7,804 nucleotides of DNA from the NCBI GenBank assembly GCA_030749275.1, contig JASMKJ010000362.1:1-7804 (forward strand). The letters run 5' to 3'. Shown in pieces: positions 1-6,397 of this stretch. A model generated the notes under the pieces. That model was not told the origin of the DNA. It saw nothing but the letters and a program-made list of their open reading frames with translations, and did no database searches. The position numbers and the translations under genes are program-made. Source of the stretch: Acidimicrobiales bacterium. GTDB lineage: Bacteria; Actinomycetota; Acidimicrobiia; Acidimicrobiales; Poriferisodalaceae. The stretch's first letter is position 1, and each line of letters begins with the position of its first letter.

Positions 1-183
1 TTCAGACTTGCTCTTCCAGGCATATGCGAAGGCGCACCACTGCAACAAAAACGCGACACCTGCCGCCACGAACATAGGAGGCAACTGACGGTCACTCCAT
101 GTACCGCTGGTACCACACATGGCAACCGCGCAGGCTAACGCCACACCAAAAAGAGCTCCGAAGACAGACGTCTTGTTACTCAA
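1..183 (-). CDS. DUF1295 / steroid 5-alpha-reductase-like membrane protein (N-terminal part)
   Basis: This is an open minus-strand frame of 61 codons that runs off the left edge, so only the N-terminus is visible. It begins at TTG (183-181) with a weak GGGG-type ribosome site 8 nt upstream. The frame also stays open further upstream without an ATG or GTG, so the start is uncertain. The peptide has a first hydrophobic segment at about residues 7-22, a short polar turn (GTSGTWSDRQ), and a second segment at about 36-54 containing AFLLQWCAFAYAW. That layout resembles the N-terminus of DUF1295 proteins, which are relatives of steroid 5-alpha-reductase and isoprenylcysteine methyltransferase with a hydrophobic AFLLNWLAF-like helix. 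Such proteins are integral membrane enzymes, mostly uncharacterised, presumed to act on lipids or steroids. It starts 53 nt after the stop of the photoreceptor gene on the same strand and probably belongs to that operon. Coding is convincing; the family assignment is tentative because the diagnostic C-terminal half is missing. Confidence 0.6.
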   Translation of the reverse strand, partial: MSNKTSVFGALFGVALACAVAMCGTSGTWSDRQLPPMFVAAGVAFLLQWCAFAYAWKSKSE

Positions 184-236
184 TTGGTTGGCCCCAGTTC
201 GTTGTCCTGTTCGATCGCCTGTCAGAGCAGTGAAAC

Positions 237-1052
237 CTAGGAGCCACTGATTTGTTCCAAGTGGTCCAACATTGATGGGAAACCATCAACCGACAACACC
301 TTGTCCGGTAAGCCCGGCCACACGCCGCCAACCATCACCGGCGTTTCAGGCAATGACGCATTTAATGTGTTGACTGTGTCCATGAGTACCTGTTGCGACG
401 TCGAACTCACGGTGCTCAACACGATGGCAACAAGTTCATCGGTGGAAAGCGCCGCTTGAATCATGGTGTCAATCGGTGTGTCCGCCCCAAGGTTCACGGG
501 GTTGTATCCACGACTGCGGACTAGTTCGGCACCGATGGACGCGGGCAATCCATGAGTTTCATGCGGTGGACACGCTATGAGCACACTTCCTCGTTTCCTG
601 CCGCGACGTTGAGGTAAGCCCTGCATGCGTCCCAGTACCGACAACACAATGCTTGATGCCCGGTGCTCTTCGTACACTTCCAACCGACCGTGCGCCCATT
701 CGTCACCTACCGAGCGGAGCGCCGGGACCACTACCTCACAGATCACTTCTTCCACGCCGGCACCCATATCGAACGCACCTTGAATTATCGACCATGAGCC
801 CGCGGGGTCTCCCCCGAGTAGCGCCTGGAGAAACAGGTCAGATTTCTTTCCGAGTGACCGATGCCCTCTTCCTGGTGGGGCAGGCTCGACCAGAGACAGG
901 GTGTCGAGGTCCGCGACCGAGACTTCCCAGCTGCCGGCGTTTTTTTGGGCAGGTAACTTTCCGGAACGGACATATTTGTACACGGTCATGTAATGGAGGC
1001 CGAGGCGTTCAGCCACCTCATTCAAGCTGAGCATGTCGGTCGCTCCGTTCAC
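237..1052 (-). CDS. CarH/LitR-type B12-dependent light-responsive transcriptional repressor
   Basis: 271 residues. Residues about 7-52 form an excisionase/MerR-superfamily winged HTH (LSLNEVAERLG...TVYKYVRSGKLPA). Residues about 70-145 are the helical B12-binding cap, with the family signature W-x9-EH as W119 and E129-H130. Residues about 154-268 are the Rossmann cobalamin-binding domain, with E165-x-H167 (H167 the expected cobalt ligand), LGADTP at 188-193 and GGVWPG at 242-247. In characterised CarH/LitR proteins, adenosylcobalamin promotes tetramerisation and operator binding in the dark, and light breaks the Co-C bond and relieves repression. Two departures are visible: the usual Gly of ExHxxG is Pro170, and the residue after W119 is Ala, with His one place later (H121), whereas Thermus CarH has its light-state lower-ligand His directly after the Trp. 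The gene begins 4 nt after the P450-kinase stop, so it is co-transcribed and probably autoregulated. GTG 1052 has AAGGG 8 nt upstream. ATG 1034 (residue 7), with GGAG 8 nt upstream, is an equally good start directly before the HTH. Confidence 0.9.
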   Translation of the reverse strand: MNGATDMLSLNEVAERLGLHYMTVYKYVRSGKLPAQKNAGSWEVSVADLDTLSLVEPAPPGRGHRSLGKKSDLFLQALLGGDPAGSWSIIQGAFDMGAGVEEVICEVVVPALRSVGDEWAHGRLEVYEEHRASSIVLSVLGRMQGLPQRRGRKRGSVLIACPPHETHGLPASIGAELVRSRGYNPVNLGADTPIDTMIQAALSTDELVAIVLSTVSSTSQQVLMDTVNTLNASLPETPVMVGGVWPGLPDKVLSVDGFPSMLDHLEQISGS

Positions 1053-1056
1053 AGCA

Positions 1057-3975
1057 TCAACCCTTCAAGAATCGGGTCTGTTGCGCCGTGTCACTGTTCA
1101 GTAACCGACTTTGCATGACTTCTCTACGGTTCGACAAATCTCGCCAAGTCAACACTTCAACATCATCTCTGATACCCGCTGCGCGTCGAAACGAAGATTC
1201 GGAAACTTCTAGGTCTTGGATGGCGAGACCAAGTTCTGCCGATACTCGAAAGCCATGTTTGGTGAGGAACCCGGCACTGATCGCTGAGAACTCTCCCAAG
1301 AGATCCATCTCAGGGTCCAATTTCTGAACGAAGGACGCCAAATACGCGAAGTTCTTGACGAATAGCATGAGTTCTTTGGGAATACGGGCACCACTGGCCA
1401 ACAATTCTTTGAGAAGCGTTTGGAACTCCGAGACAAACTGTTCTTCAGTGAGTTGAAGTGGGTCAAAGTCGACCCGGTCCAACTGCAGTTTTTGGATCAA
1501 GTCTTCGATATCGGCATCGGGTGGGAAAGCGCCTAGGTCGCGCACTGCGGAGACTTGAGTGCGAACGTCTCCGGACATGAGTCCCGTCACATACCGAAGA
1601 AACGAAATGCGCCGCTCATGGTCTAGTCGTCCAACCATTCCGTAGTCGACGAGCCCAATGACCCCGCGATCCGCCGCAAATAGATTTCCTGCGTGGAAGT
1701 CACCGTGGAAGATTCCGTGCAACGCCGCACCTTCTAGGAGCCCGTCGACCATGTTCCTGAACAGTGTCCTTGCGTCTTGGTCGCTGATCTGGTCAGAATC
1801 TAGACGGGTCAGGGGAACTCCCCGTACATGTGACATGACGATGACACGGGTGGTGGTCATGTCGAGTTCCGGTTCAGGGACAATCCATCGATCACGCGCT
1901 CCAGCTGCTAGGGCCCGACGGATCTCAAAGAGGTTTGCCACTTCCAACCGAAAATCCAGCTCTTCGGAAATGGTTTCAGCGAATAGCTGCACCAACGCCG
2001 GTGGGTTGGTCAGCGCCGATACCGGAATCCGTCCAACTAGACGAGGCGCCACCCACGCCAGTACCCGCAAATCACGAACGACTTTCTTGTGGATTGAGGG
2101 TCGTTGAACCTTAACGACAACCTCGGATCCGTCCATAAGTTCGGCTTTATGGACTTGCGCAATCGAAGCCGCCGCAAACGGTTGTTTCTCGAAGACCGCA
2201 AACGCGTCGTCTAAGGGACCTAGGTCTTTTCGCAGGATTCGATTTATCTTTCGCCAACTCGAAGGCTTCGCTTGATCCCGACACCGAGAACATTCATCGA
2301 CGAGCGGCTGCGGGAAGACACCCTCAGCAGCAGATATGAGTTGCGCGAGCTTCACGTACGTTGGACCTAGACGTTCCGCTGCTATCCGCAGCCTCCGATA
2401 CAGCGACTCGGTTCGGGCTTGATCTGCGAGCCGTCGGTCAAAGAGTTTCCAGCTGAGGAGGGCCCAACCAAAACGAAAAGCGGTATGGGCAAGCCGAGTC
2501 ACCGGTGGGAACGACGGCGCATTCACCAAACGCGGCACTCCCGCAACGATGGCACTTCGCACAGCATGTGCGTGTTGGATCCAACGGTTTTCAGAATCAG
2601 GCGCTGCGGCCCAGGTGTTCGACACCGTCGATTCGTTGTCGCTGCCCAAAGGAGTCTGGTCATCGAAGACTTCCAGAGGCTGATCAACAACTCTAAATTC
2701 AAGTTTCTCCGGCCCCCAGATACCCATCGAAAGGGGCTTCCATGCGACTGGGGCAGCTAAACGATATGCGGGAACAGCGTCCAGGAAAGCATTCAGTGCT
2801 TCCTGCAACTCGGCTCGAGCCAAAGCTGCACCCAGGCAGTGATGGGCCCCTAAGCCAAAAGCTAAGTGAGGTACTCGGTCATCACGGTCCAAATTGAACT
2901 GAAAACCATCATCAGGCTGGGCCAGACCTGCAGCGTGTAAACCCAACAAAACCGTGGTGCCGGCCGGGAAAAACATGCCGTCAACAACCAGATCTTTGGT
3001 CGCTACCCGCGCCGTGGTGCGAACCGCTCCTATGTAGCGAAGCGATTCTTCCACAGCGGCAGGCACTAAGGATCTGTCGTTGCGTACACGCTGATATTGC
3101 CCGGGTTGGGTCGCCAGCACCGCGAGCAAGGATCCCAACTGGTTTCTGGTGGTATCGGTACCTGCAAGAAGGATCGCCTCAATCATGGCAACCAACTCGT
3201 CGGCGCTTAAGCGGTCCTCCTCATAGCTTGCATGAACCAAGTCGCTCACGAGGTCCGCGTGCGGGCATCCCTTCCGTTCGGCGATCAGACCCGTCGCATA
3301 TTTGTCGAGTTCGCGCTGAGCTGTGGTTATTTGTTCAAGTCGTCCCAAAACAGCTTCCGCATCAGCATCAAGCCCCGAAAAAATCGTGTCAGCCCATAGG
3401 CCAAACTGATCGTGATCATCACCGTCGATACCCAATAATTTGCATATCACCGGTATCGGATAGGGCCTGCAGAATTCCTCAACCAGATCACCACCACCTC
3501 GCAGGATCAGGGGCTCCAGGAGACGATCTGCGTGCTCTCGCATGAACGGTCGAAGAGATTCACTACTGGCGGGGGTAAAAGAAGCACTCACTAGGCGACG
3601 CAACCGTCGGTGGTCCTCACCCTCCACAGACAAGAGATTCGGCCGTATCTCCACCTGGTCGCCAGCGACGGGCAGCATGTCTCGCGCCCGGTCGAGGAGG
3701 CGTTCGAAATTAACGGCGTCGCCACCTTCGGCTTGAAGTGAACTAACTCCAGATAGCACTGTTATCCAAGAAGGGTCACGAAGAATTTCACGAGTCTGTT
3801 CATTTCCGAAGACCAACGGCCCCGCTGGAGTTCGTACAGCCCAGTGACCCGACGCTTGAAGTTGTTGAGTTGCTGCAACCAACTCGGAGAAGTCTGAAAT
3901 CTCGAAGTCAACAAAGGGCAGAGATCCCGGAGCAGTCGTATCGACGAGTACCGCAGTTTTGTTTGTGCCGCTCAC
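1057..3975 (-). CDS. Cytochrome P450 - UbiB/ABC1 atypical kinase fusion protein
   Basis: One uninterrupted 972-codon frame holds two complete enzyme families. Residues about 1-430 are a bacterial soluble P450: helix-C HRRLRRLVSASFTP (from 122), I-helix AGTDTT (271-276), ExxR as E310-R313, and heme loop FGLGAHHCLG (373-382) with Cys380 as the thiolate ligand. An acidic, Ser-rich linker (about 431-465) follows. Residues about 470-905 are a UbiB/ABC1/COQ8 kinase-like domain: KLAQ (542-545, normally KxGQ), Ala-rich loop AAASIAQVH (601-609), VVVKVQRP with Lys622, EELDF (671-675, the ExD motif), HGDFHAGN (757-764, equivalent to HxDxHxGN) and metal-binding DYG (777-779). All nucleotide-binding residues expected for this family are present. 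UbiB proteins support isoprenoid-quinone synthesis through ATPase/kinase-like activity. The C-terminal transmembrane pair of E. coli UbiB is not apparent. Start GTG 3975 has GGAGG 8 nt upstream. The gene lies between the FAD oxidoreductase (68 nt upstream) and the photoreceptor (4 nt downstream). The substrate is unknown; an isoprenoid or lipid is an inference. Confidence 0.93.
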   Translation of the reverse strand: MSGTNKTAVLVDTTAPGSLPFVDFEISDFSELVAATQQLQASGHWAVRTPAGPLVFGNEQTREILRDPSWITVLSGVSSLQAEGGDAVNFERLLDRARDMLPVAGDQVEIRPNLLSVEGEDHRRLRRLVSASFTPASSESLRPFMREHADRLLEPLILRGGGDLVEEFCRPYPIPVICKLLGIDGDDHDQFGLWADTIFSGLDADAEAVLGRLEQITTAQRELDKYATGLIAERKGCPHADLVSDLVHASYEEDRLSADELVAMIEAILLAGTDTTRNQLGSLLAVLATQPGQYQRVRNDRSLVPAAVEESLRYIGAVRTTARVATKDLVVDGMFFPAGTTVLLGLHAAGLAQPDDGFQFNLDRDDRVPHLAFGLGAHHCLGAALARAELQEALNAFLDAVPAYRLAAPVAWKPLSMGIWGPEKLEFRVVDQPLEVFDDQTPLGSDNESTVSNTWAAAPDSENRWIQHAHAVRSAIVAGVPRLVNAPSFPPVTRLAHTAFRFGWALLSWKLFDRRLADQARTESLYRRLRIAAERLGPTYVKLAQLISAAEGVFPQPLVDECSRCRDQAKPSSWRKINRILRKDLGPLDDAFAVFEKQPFAAASIAQVHKAELMDGSEVVVKVQRPSIHKKVVRDLRVLAWVAPRLVGRIPVSALTNPPALVQLFAETISEELDFRLEVANLFEIRRALAAGARDRWIVPEPELDMTTTRVIVMSHVRGVPLTRLDSDQISDQDARTLFRNMVDGLLEGAALHGIFHGDFHAGNLFAADRGVIGLVDYGMVGRLDHERRISFLRYVTGLMSGDVRTQVSAVRDLGAFPPDADIEDLIQKLQLDRVDFDPLQLTEEQFVSEFQTLLKELLASGARIPKELMLFVKNFAYLASFVQKLDPEMDLLGEFSAISAGFLTKHGFRVSAELGLAIQDLEVSESSFRRAAGIRDDVEVLTWRDLSNRREVMQSRLLNSDTAQQTRFLKG

Positions 3976-3983
3976 TCCATCGA

Positions 3984-3988
3984 CCTCC
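3984..3988 (-). promoter_or_regulatory. Strong ribosome binding site of the P450-UbiB gene
   Basis: GGAGG lies 8 nt upstream of GTG 3975 and fixes this start. An ATG at 3980-3978 is nearer but is out of frame and followed at once by GAG TGA, so it is not the start. Confidence 0.7.
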
Positions 3989-4003
3989 GCCGGAGACGAT
4001 GAG

Positions 4004-4015
4004 TTTAGCGCTAAA
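4004..4015. repeat. Perfect 12-bp palindrome, candidate operator before the P450-UbiB gene
   Basis: TTTAGCGCTAAA is a perfect inverted repeat in the 68-bp gap between the FAD oxidoreductase stop and the P450-UbiB start, 29 bp from the GTG. On the minus strand it directly follows a TAGGAT -10-like hexamer, although no convincing -35 is visible. Its core TTTAG-NN-CTAAA recurs at 7224-7235. It is too short for an intrinsic terminator and has no T-tract, so a protein-binding site is the better reading. Which regulator binds is unknown; the photoreceptor encoded downstream is one candidate. Confidence 0.4.
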
Positions 4016-4043
4016 TCCTAAGAAACACGGGTGAGTGTTCCGG

Positions 4044-5309
4044 TTAAGCCCTTGCCATTGCCGCTTCTGCAGCAACCCGTCCTGACACCAACGCGCCTTG
4101 GATGGACGGGGTGGTCCGGTGATCACCCGCGACAACAATTTTTCTATTTCGGTACGGCTGCCGTGTGAAGGGAGCACCTGGAACGAACAACGGCTGGGCG
4201 TGAGCAATGACTCCCTGTTTGATGAGTTCCCATGAGTCAGCTTCGGCCCCAAAAGTACGGGCCAACTGCCGTCGAGCCTGCGCCAGAGGGGGCTCACGTT
4301 CTGACGTTGGGCCCGCCGCGACGATCAGTGCCGCATCATCGGGAGCATACTCGGGAGCCACATTGCTCATAACCGCAACATTTCGGCATGGACCCTGGGC
4401 GGAGGGCAGGAGGTGAACTGTCTTACTTTCGTTGGGGGGTTCTGTAGCAGAAAAATACGCGTACCACTGCGCTCTACCCAAACGTTGCTCTTCGTTGAGT
4501 AAGCGCGCTGCCGATCGCTGTTCTGTCGCCACGACAACCCTCCGAGCAGCAATCTTGTCTCCGGTACTCAAAACAACTTCGGATTCGTTGATCTCGTCAA
4601 CCTCGGTTCGGAGTCGTATCGACCCGTCGGGCAACCGTGATGCCATCTGGTCGGGAATAGCTTGCATGCCACCGGCGGGAACCGCTGCTGGCCCCGTAGC
4701 CAAACAGCGGATAATCAGGCACGCAAGTCTCGCTGAACCCTCGAGCGATGGGGTGAGTTGGATACCAGACAGCAACGGCTCCCACAGTCGTTGCACGGAC
4801 TTGTCCGAGAATCCCGACATCTTCAAAAAGTCACCCATTGGACAGTCGTCGACGCGATCCAACAACCCATTGGGGGACCTCAGGAGCCTAATGGTGAACC
4901 GGAGCAGTCGAACACGGTCAGTCGGGGTCAATACACGAGTTCGTAACCCGCCCATGAGGCCGCTCAGCGAAGTCCGAGGATCTATCAATTCTGAGAAAGA
5001 ACCGGTGTCCCACACGCTGACACCGCGAACAAACGGACGGAGGTCAAGAGCGGAAAGGTCCAGATAACGATCTATTTCCGGATATGCCGTCAACAAAACC
5101 TGAAAGCCGCGATCAAGCACAAAGCCATTCTCGATGTCGGTCCGAACTCGACCACCGACCGCTCCGGCTCGTTCGAGAACCACTACTTCCCGACCGGCCC
5201 GATGCAGAGTCAAGGCAGCTGCGAGGCCAGCTAATCCCGCACCTACGACCACAAACTCCGACCCGGTTGGCAGTGACGGGGCAATGGTCGACTCGCTGGG
5301 GAAATTCAT
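4044..5309 (-). CDS. FAD-dependent amine-oxidase / phytoene-desaturase-like oxidoreductase
   Basis: 421 residues, a full-length member of the broad FAD-binding amine oxidase / protoporphyrinogen oxidase / CrtI-like superfamily. The N-terminal Rossmann dinucleotide fold shows VVVGAGLAGLAAAL (GxGxxG at 23-28), the acidic residue ending beta-2 (E47, contacting the ribose) and the following GGRVRT motif (52-57). A characteristic FVLDRGFQVLLTAYPE segment at 63-78 marks the subfamily usually annotated simply as NAD(P)/FAD-dependent oxidoreductase. VPAGGMQAIPDQMA at 210-223 and the C-terminal FAD motif AGDHRTTPSIQGALVSG at 394-410 are also intact. No membrane span or signal peptide is evident, so it is probably cytosolic or membrane-associated. 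It heads the minus-strand operon, with the P450-UbiB gene 68 nt downstream, which suggests that both oxidise the same lipid or isoprenoid. Start ATG 5309 has only a weak upstream GAG, and residues 1-17 precede the conserved fold. The substrate cannot be read from the sequence; a carotenoid, another polyene or an unsaturated lipid would fit the superfamily. Confidence 0.88.
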   Translation of the reverse strand: MNFPSESTIAPSLPTGSEFVVVGAGLAGLAAALTLHRAGREVVVLERAGAVGGRVRTDIENGFVLDRGFQVLLTAYPEIDRYLDLSALDLRPFVRGVSVWDTGSFSELIDPRTSLSGLMGGLRTRVLTPTDRVRLLRFTIRLLRSPNGLLDRVDDCPMGDFLKMSGFSDKSVQRLWEPLLSGIQLTPSLEGSARLACLIIRCLATGPAAVPAGGMQAIPDQMASRLPDGSIRLRTEVDEINESEVVLSTGDKIAARRVVVATEQRSAARLLNEEQRLGRAQWYAYFSATEPPNESKTVHLLPSAQGPCRNVAVMSNVAPEYAPDDAALIVAAGPTSEREPPLAQARRQLARTFGAEADSWELIKQGVIAHAQPLFVPGAPFTRQPYRNRKIVVAGDHRTTPSIQGALVSGRVAAEAAMARA

Positions 5310-5343
5310 ATCTCAGGGCCATTGGGTCGGAGGGACATTTCGT

Positions 5344-5362
5344 TCAACAAGTCAACAAGTCA
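5344..5362. repeat. Tandem TCAACAAG repeat
   Basis: Two abutting copies of TCAACAAG (5344-5351, 5352-5359) are followed by a partial third (TCA). On the minus strand this reads as TTGACTTGTTGA-like sequence and includes a TTGACT -35-like hexamer, 35-50 nt before the operon start. It could be a head-to-tail operator, as expected for an oligomeric regulator, or chance. Confidence 0.35.
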
Positions 5363-5499
5363 GGTGACATTCCAAACTACACAGAGTCGACCTCCGAAAT
5401 GGCAAGTAAGCCGGAGATCAATTCGATACGGAGAATCTGTCTCTGTTTACACCGAGAAGCTAGGTAATCGTTCTAAGTTGTGACCATTCGGTTGGGAAC

Positions 5500-5514
5500 A
5501 GCCGCACCGCGGCT
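5500..5514. other. Short GC hairpin before the small membrane protein
   Basis: AGCCGC-ACC-GCGGCT is a perfect 6-bp stem with a 3-nt loop, ending 8 nt before the AAGGAG ribosome site (5523-5528). It may be a 5' leader hairpin or a protein-binding site. There is no T-tract, so it is not an intrinsic terminator. Confidence 0.35.
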
Positions 5515-5538
5515 CAGACGTTAAGGAGTAACTAACTG

Positions 5539-5907
5539 ATGCAACAAAATACTTGGATACAACTGTTGAACAGTCGATCCTCAGATGCTCAAGCGATCAT
5601 CTTGCCCTATGTCTTCTCCGTATTGGGCGTCTTCGCATTCATTATCTGGGGCGGTGAAGCCGCAGACACGGGCGCCGTGCAGTTAGCGATCGCCGCGTGG
5701 ATCGTACTGGGGTCACTTTGGACTCTTTTATGGTTCGATGGTGTGTTGGCCGACATCAGTGCGGCAATGAAAGACATGGACAGCGAAGTTGCCGGCAGCA
5801 ACATAGGTCAAAATTTCGCGAAGGCTCCGTTCCCCCTCTTTCGCGGCTTTAACGCACTCGTCATCGTCATAATGGCCGTAGTCCAACTTTCGGCTCTTTA
5901 CTCATAG
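5539..5907 (+). CDS. Small three-helix membrane protein of unknown function
   Basis: 122 residues with a strong AAGGAG ribosome site (5523-5528) 10 nt before ATG. Three hydrophobic segments are visible, at about residues 20-40 (IILPYVFSVLGVFAFIIW), 48-66 (LAIAAWIVLGSLWTLLWF) and 105-121 (ALVIVIMAVVQLSAL). A polar, charged loop (about 67-100: ADISAAMKDMDSEVAG...) lies between the second and third. No catalytic or metal-binding motif is seen and no family is recognised. It is transcribed away from the light operon across a shared intergenic region, which makes co-regulation plausible but unproven. A strong hairpin lies directly after its stop, suggesting a single-gene transcript. Confidence 0.8.
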   Translation: MQQNTWIQLLNSRSSDAQAIILPYVFSVLGVFAFIIWGGEAADTGAVQLAIAAWIVLGSLWTLLWFDGVLADISAAMKDMDSEVAGSNIGQNFAKAPFPLFRGFNALVIVIMAVVQLSALYS

Positions 5908-5919
5908 CTTCGAGAGTTC

Positions 5920-5952
5920 TTTGGTGGCCGCTGCCCCGCAGCGATCACCAAA
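5920..5952 (+). terminator. Long hairpin after the small membrane protein, probable terminator without U-tract
   Basis: Bases 5920-5934 pair with 5938-5952: TTTGGTG with CACCAAA on the outside and CGCTGC with GCAGCG on the inside, with one G-T wobble, one C-A mismatch and a CCC loop. It begins 13 nt after the TAG of the upstream gene. No T-run follows on either strand, so it is not a classical intrinsic terminator, but stem-only terminators are commonly predicted in actinobacteria. An mRNA 3'-end stabiliser is an alternative. Confidence 0.55.
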
Positions 5953-6004
5953 CACTCAAATCGCACTATCTGTTCCCAGTTCGGATCAACCTCGATGGCC
6001 AAAC

Positions 6005-6397
6005 ATGACTGACGTGTCTGACTTGGAGGCAGCCAACGCTTCCTTTTACGCCTTTTTTGAGGCAGCTGACATTGAAGGAATGGCCGATGTTTGGGTTAAT
6101 TCCGACGAAGCGTGGTGCACACACCCCGGATGGCCAACGATTTTCGGATGGGATCAAATTCGGGTGTCATTTGAACAGATTTTCTCGGGTCCAGCGCCAC
6201 CTCAATTTCTGACCTCCAACGTTCGGTTTCACCGCAACGGGGAAACTGCTTGGGTCTTTGTCGAAGAGAACCTTTTGGGCTCTTCTTTATCGGCAGTTGC
6301 CGCGGTGAACGTATTCAAAAAGGTCGACGGCATTTGGAACATGGTCGGCCATCAAGCCGCTCCACTCATACCTGACTTAGATCTCACTGCAAACTAA
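6005..6397 (+). CDS. NTF2-like / SnoaL-like domain protein
   Basis: 130 residues from ATG 6005. The protein has the alpha+beta cone layout of the SnoaL_3/NTF2-like superfamily: an N-terminal helix (NASFYAFFEAADIEGMADVW), the signature HPGWPTIFGWDQI, then strands ending in AVNVFKKVDGIWNMVGHQAAP. Members are small cytosolic proteins that act as isomerases, hydrolases or ligand-binding modules. Many of unknown function accompany oxidative-stress or lipid-modification genes. No secretion signal or membrane span is present. A TTG at 5921 would add 28 residues, but it lies within the hairpin at 5920-5952 and the extension has no resemblance to the family, so ATG 6005 is preferred despite a weak ribosome site. 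The stop overlaps the stop of the convergent zinc-ribbon gene by 4 bp (CTAA at 6394-6397). The reaction cannot be inferred. Confidence 0.85.
   Translation: MTDVSDLEAANASFYAFFEAADIEGMADVWVNSDEAWCTHPGWPTIFGWDQIRVSFEQIFSGPAPPQFLTSNVRFHRNGETAWVFVEENLLGSSLSAVAAVNVFKKVDGIWNMVGHQAAPLIPDLDLTAN

Larger units (their letters stand above)
5310..5538. promoter_or_regulatory. Divergent intergenic region, likely promoters of the light operon and the small membrane protein
   Basis: These 229 bp separate the minus-strand operon from the plus-strand gene at 5539, so at least two outward promoters are expected here. No clean sigma-70 -35/-10 pair could be assigned in either direction. The visible structure is an 8-bp tandem repeat 35 bp upstream of the FAD oxidoreductase start (5344-5359) and a short GC hairpin at 5500-5514. 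By analogy with other CarH/LitR loci, the photoreceptor could act here, but no known operator is recognised. Confidence 0.4.

Noticed and set aside
184..236. A possible terminator between the photoreceptor gene and the left-edge gene.
   Set aside because: Only weak 3-4 bp stems were found and no T-run, so read-through into the DUF1295-like gene is the simpler reading.
653..1030. A 125-codon plus-strand frame opposite the photoreceptor gene.
   Set aside because: It is the antisense shadow of a well-supported gene and its Pro/Arg-rich translation is typical of such shadows.
4432..5067. A 211-codon open frame on the plus strand.
   Set aside because: It is wholly antisense to the FAD oxidoreductase, whose motifs are intact. 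The translation is rich in Ser and Arg with no recognisable fold.
4044..5309. Assignment of the FAD protein as CrtI phytoene desaturase.
   Set aside because: At 421 residues it is shorter than typical CrtI, it has the DRGFQVLLTAYPE subfamily segment, and no CrtB, CrtE or other carotenoid gene is in the window, so only a superfamily-level call is justified.
5921..6004. N-terminal extension of the SnoaL-like protein from TTG 5921.
   Set aside because: The TTG lies in the arm of a strong hairpin, lacks a good ribosome site, and the added residues are outside the family's usual length.
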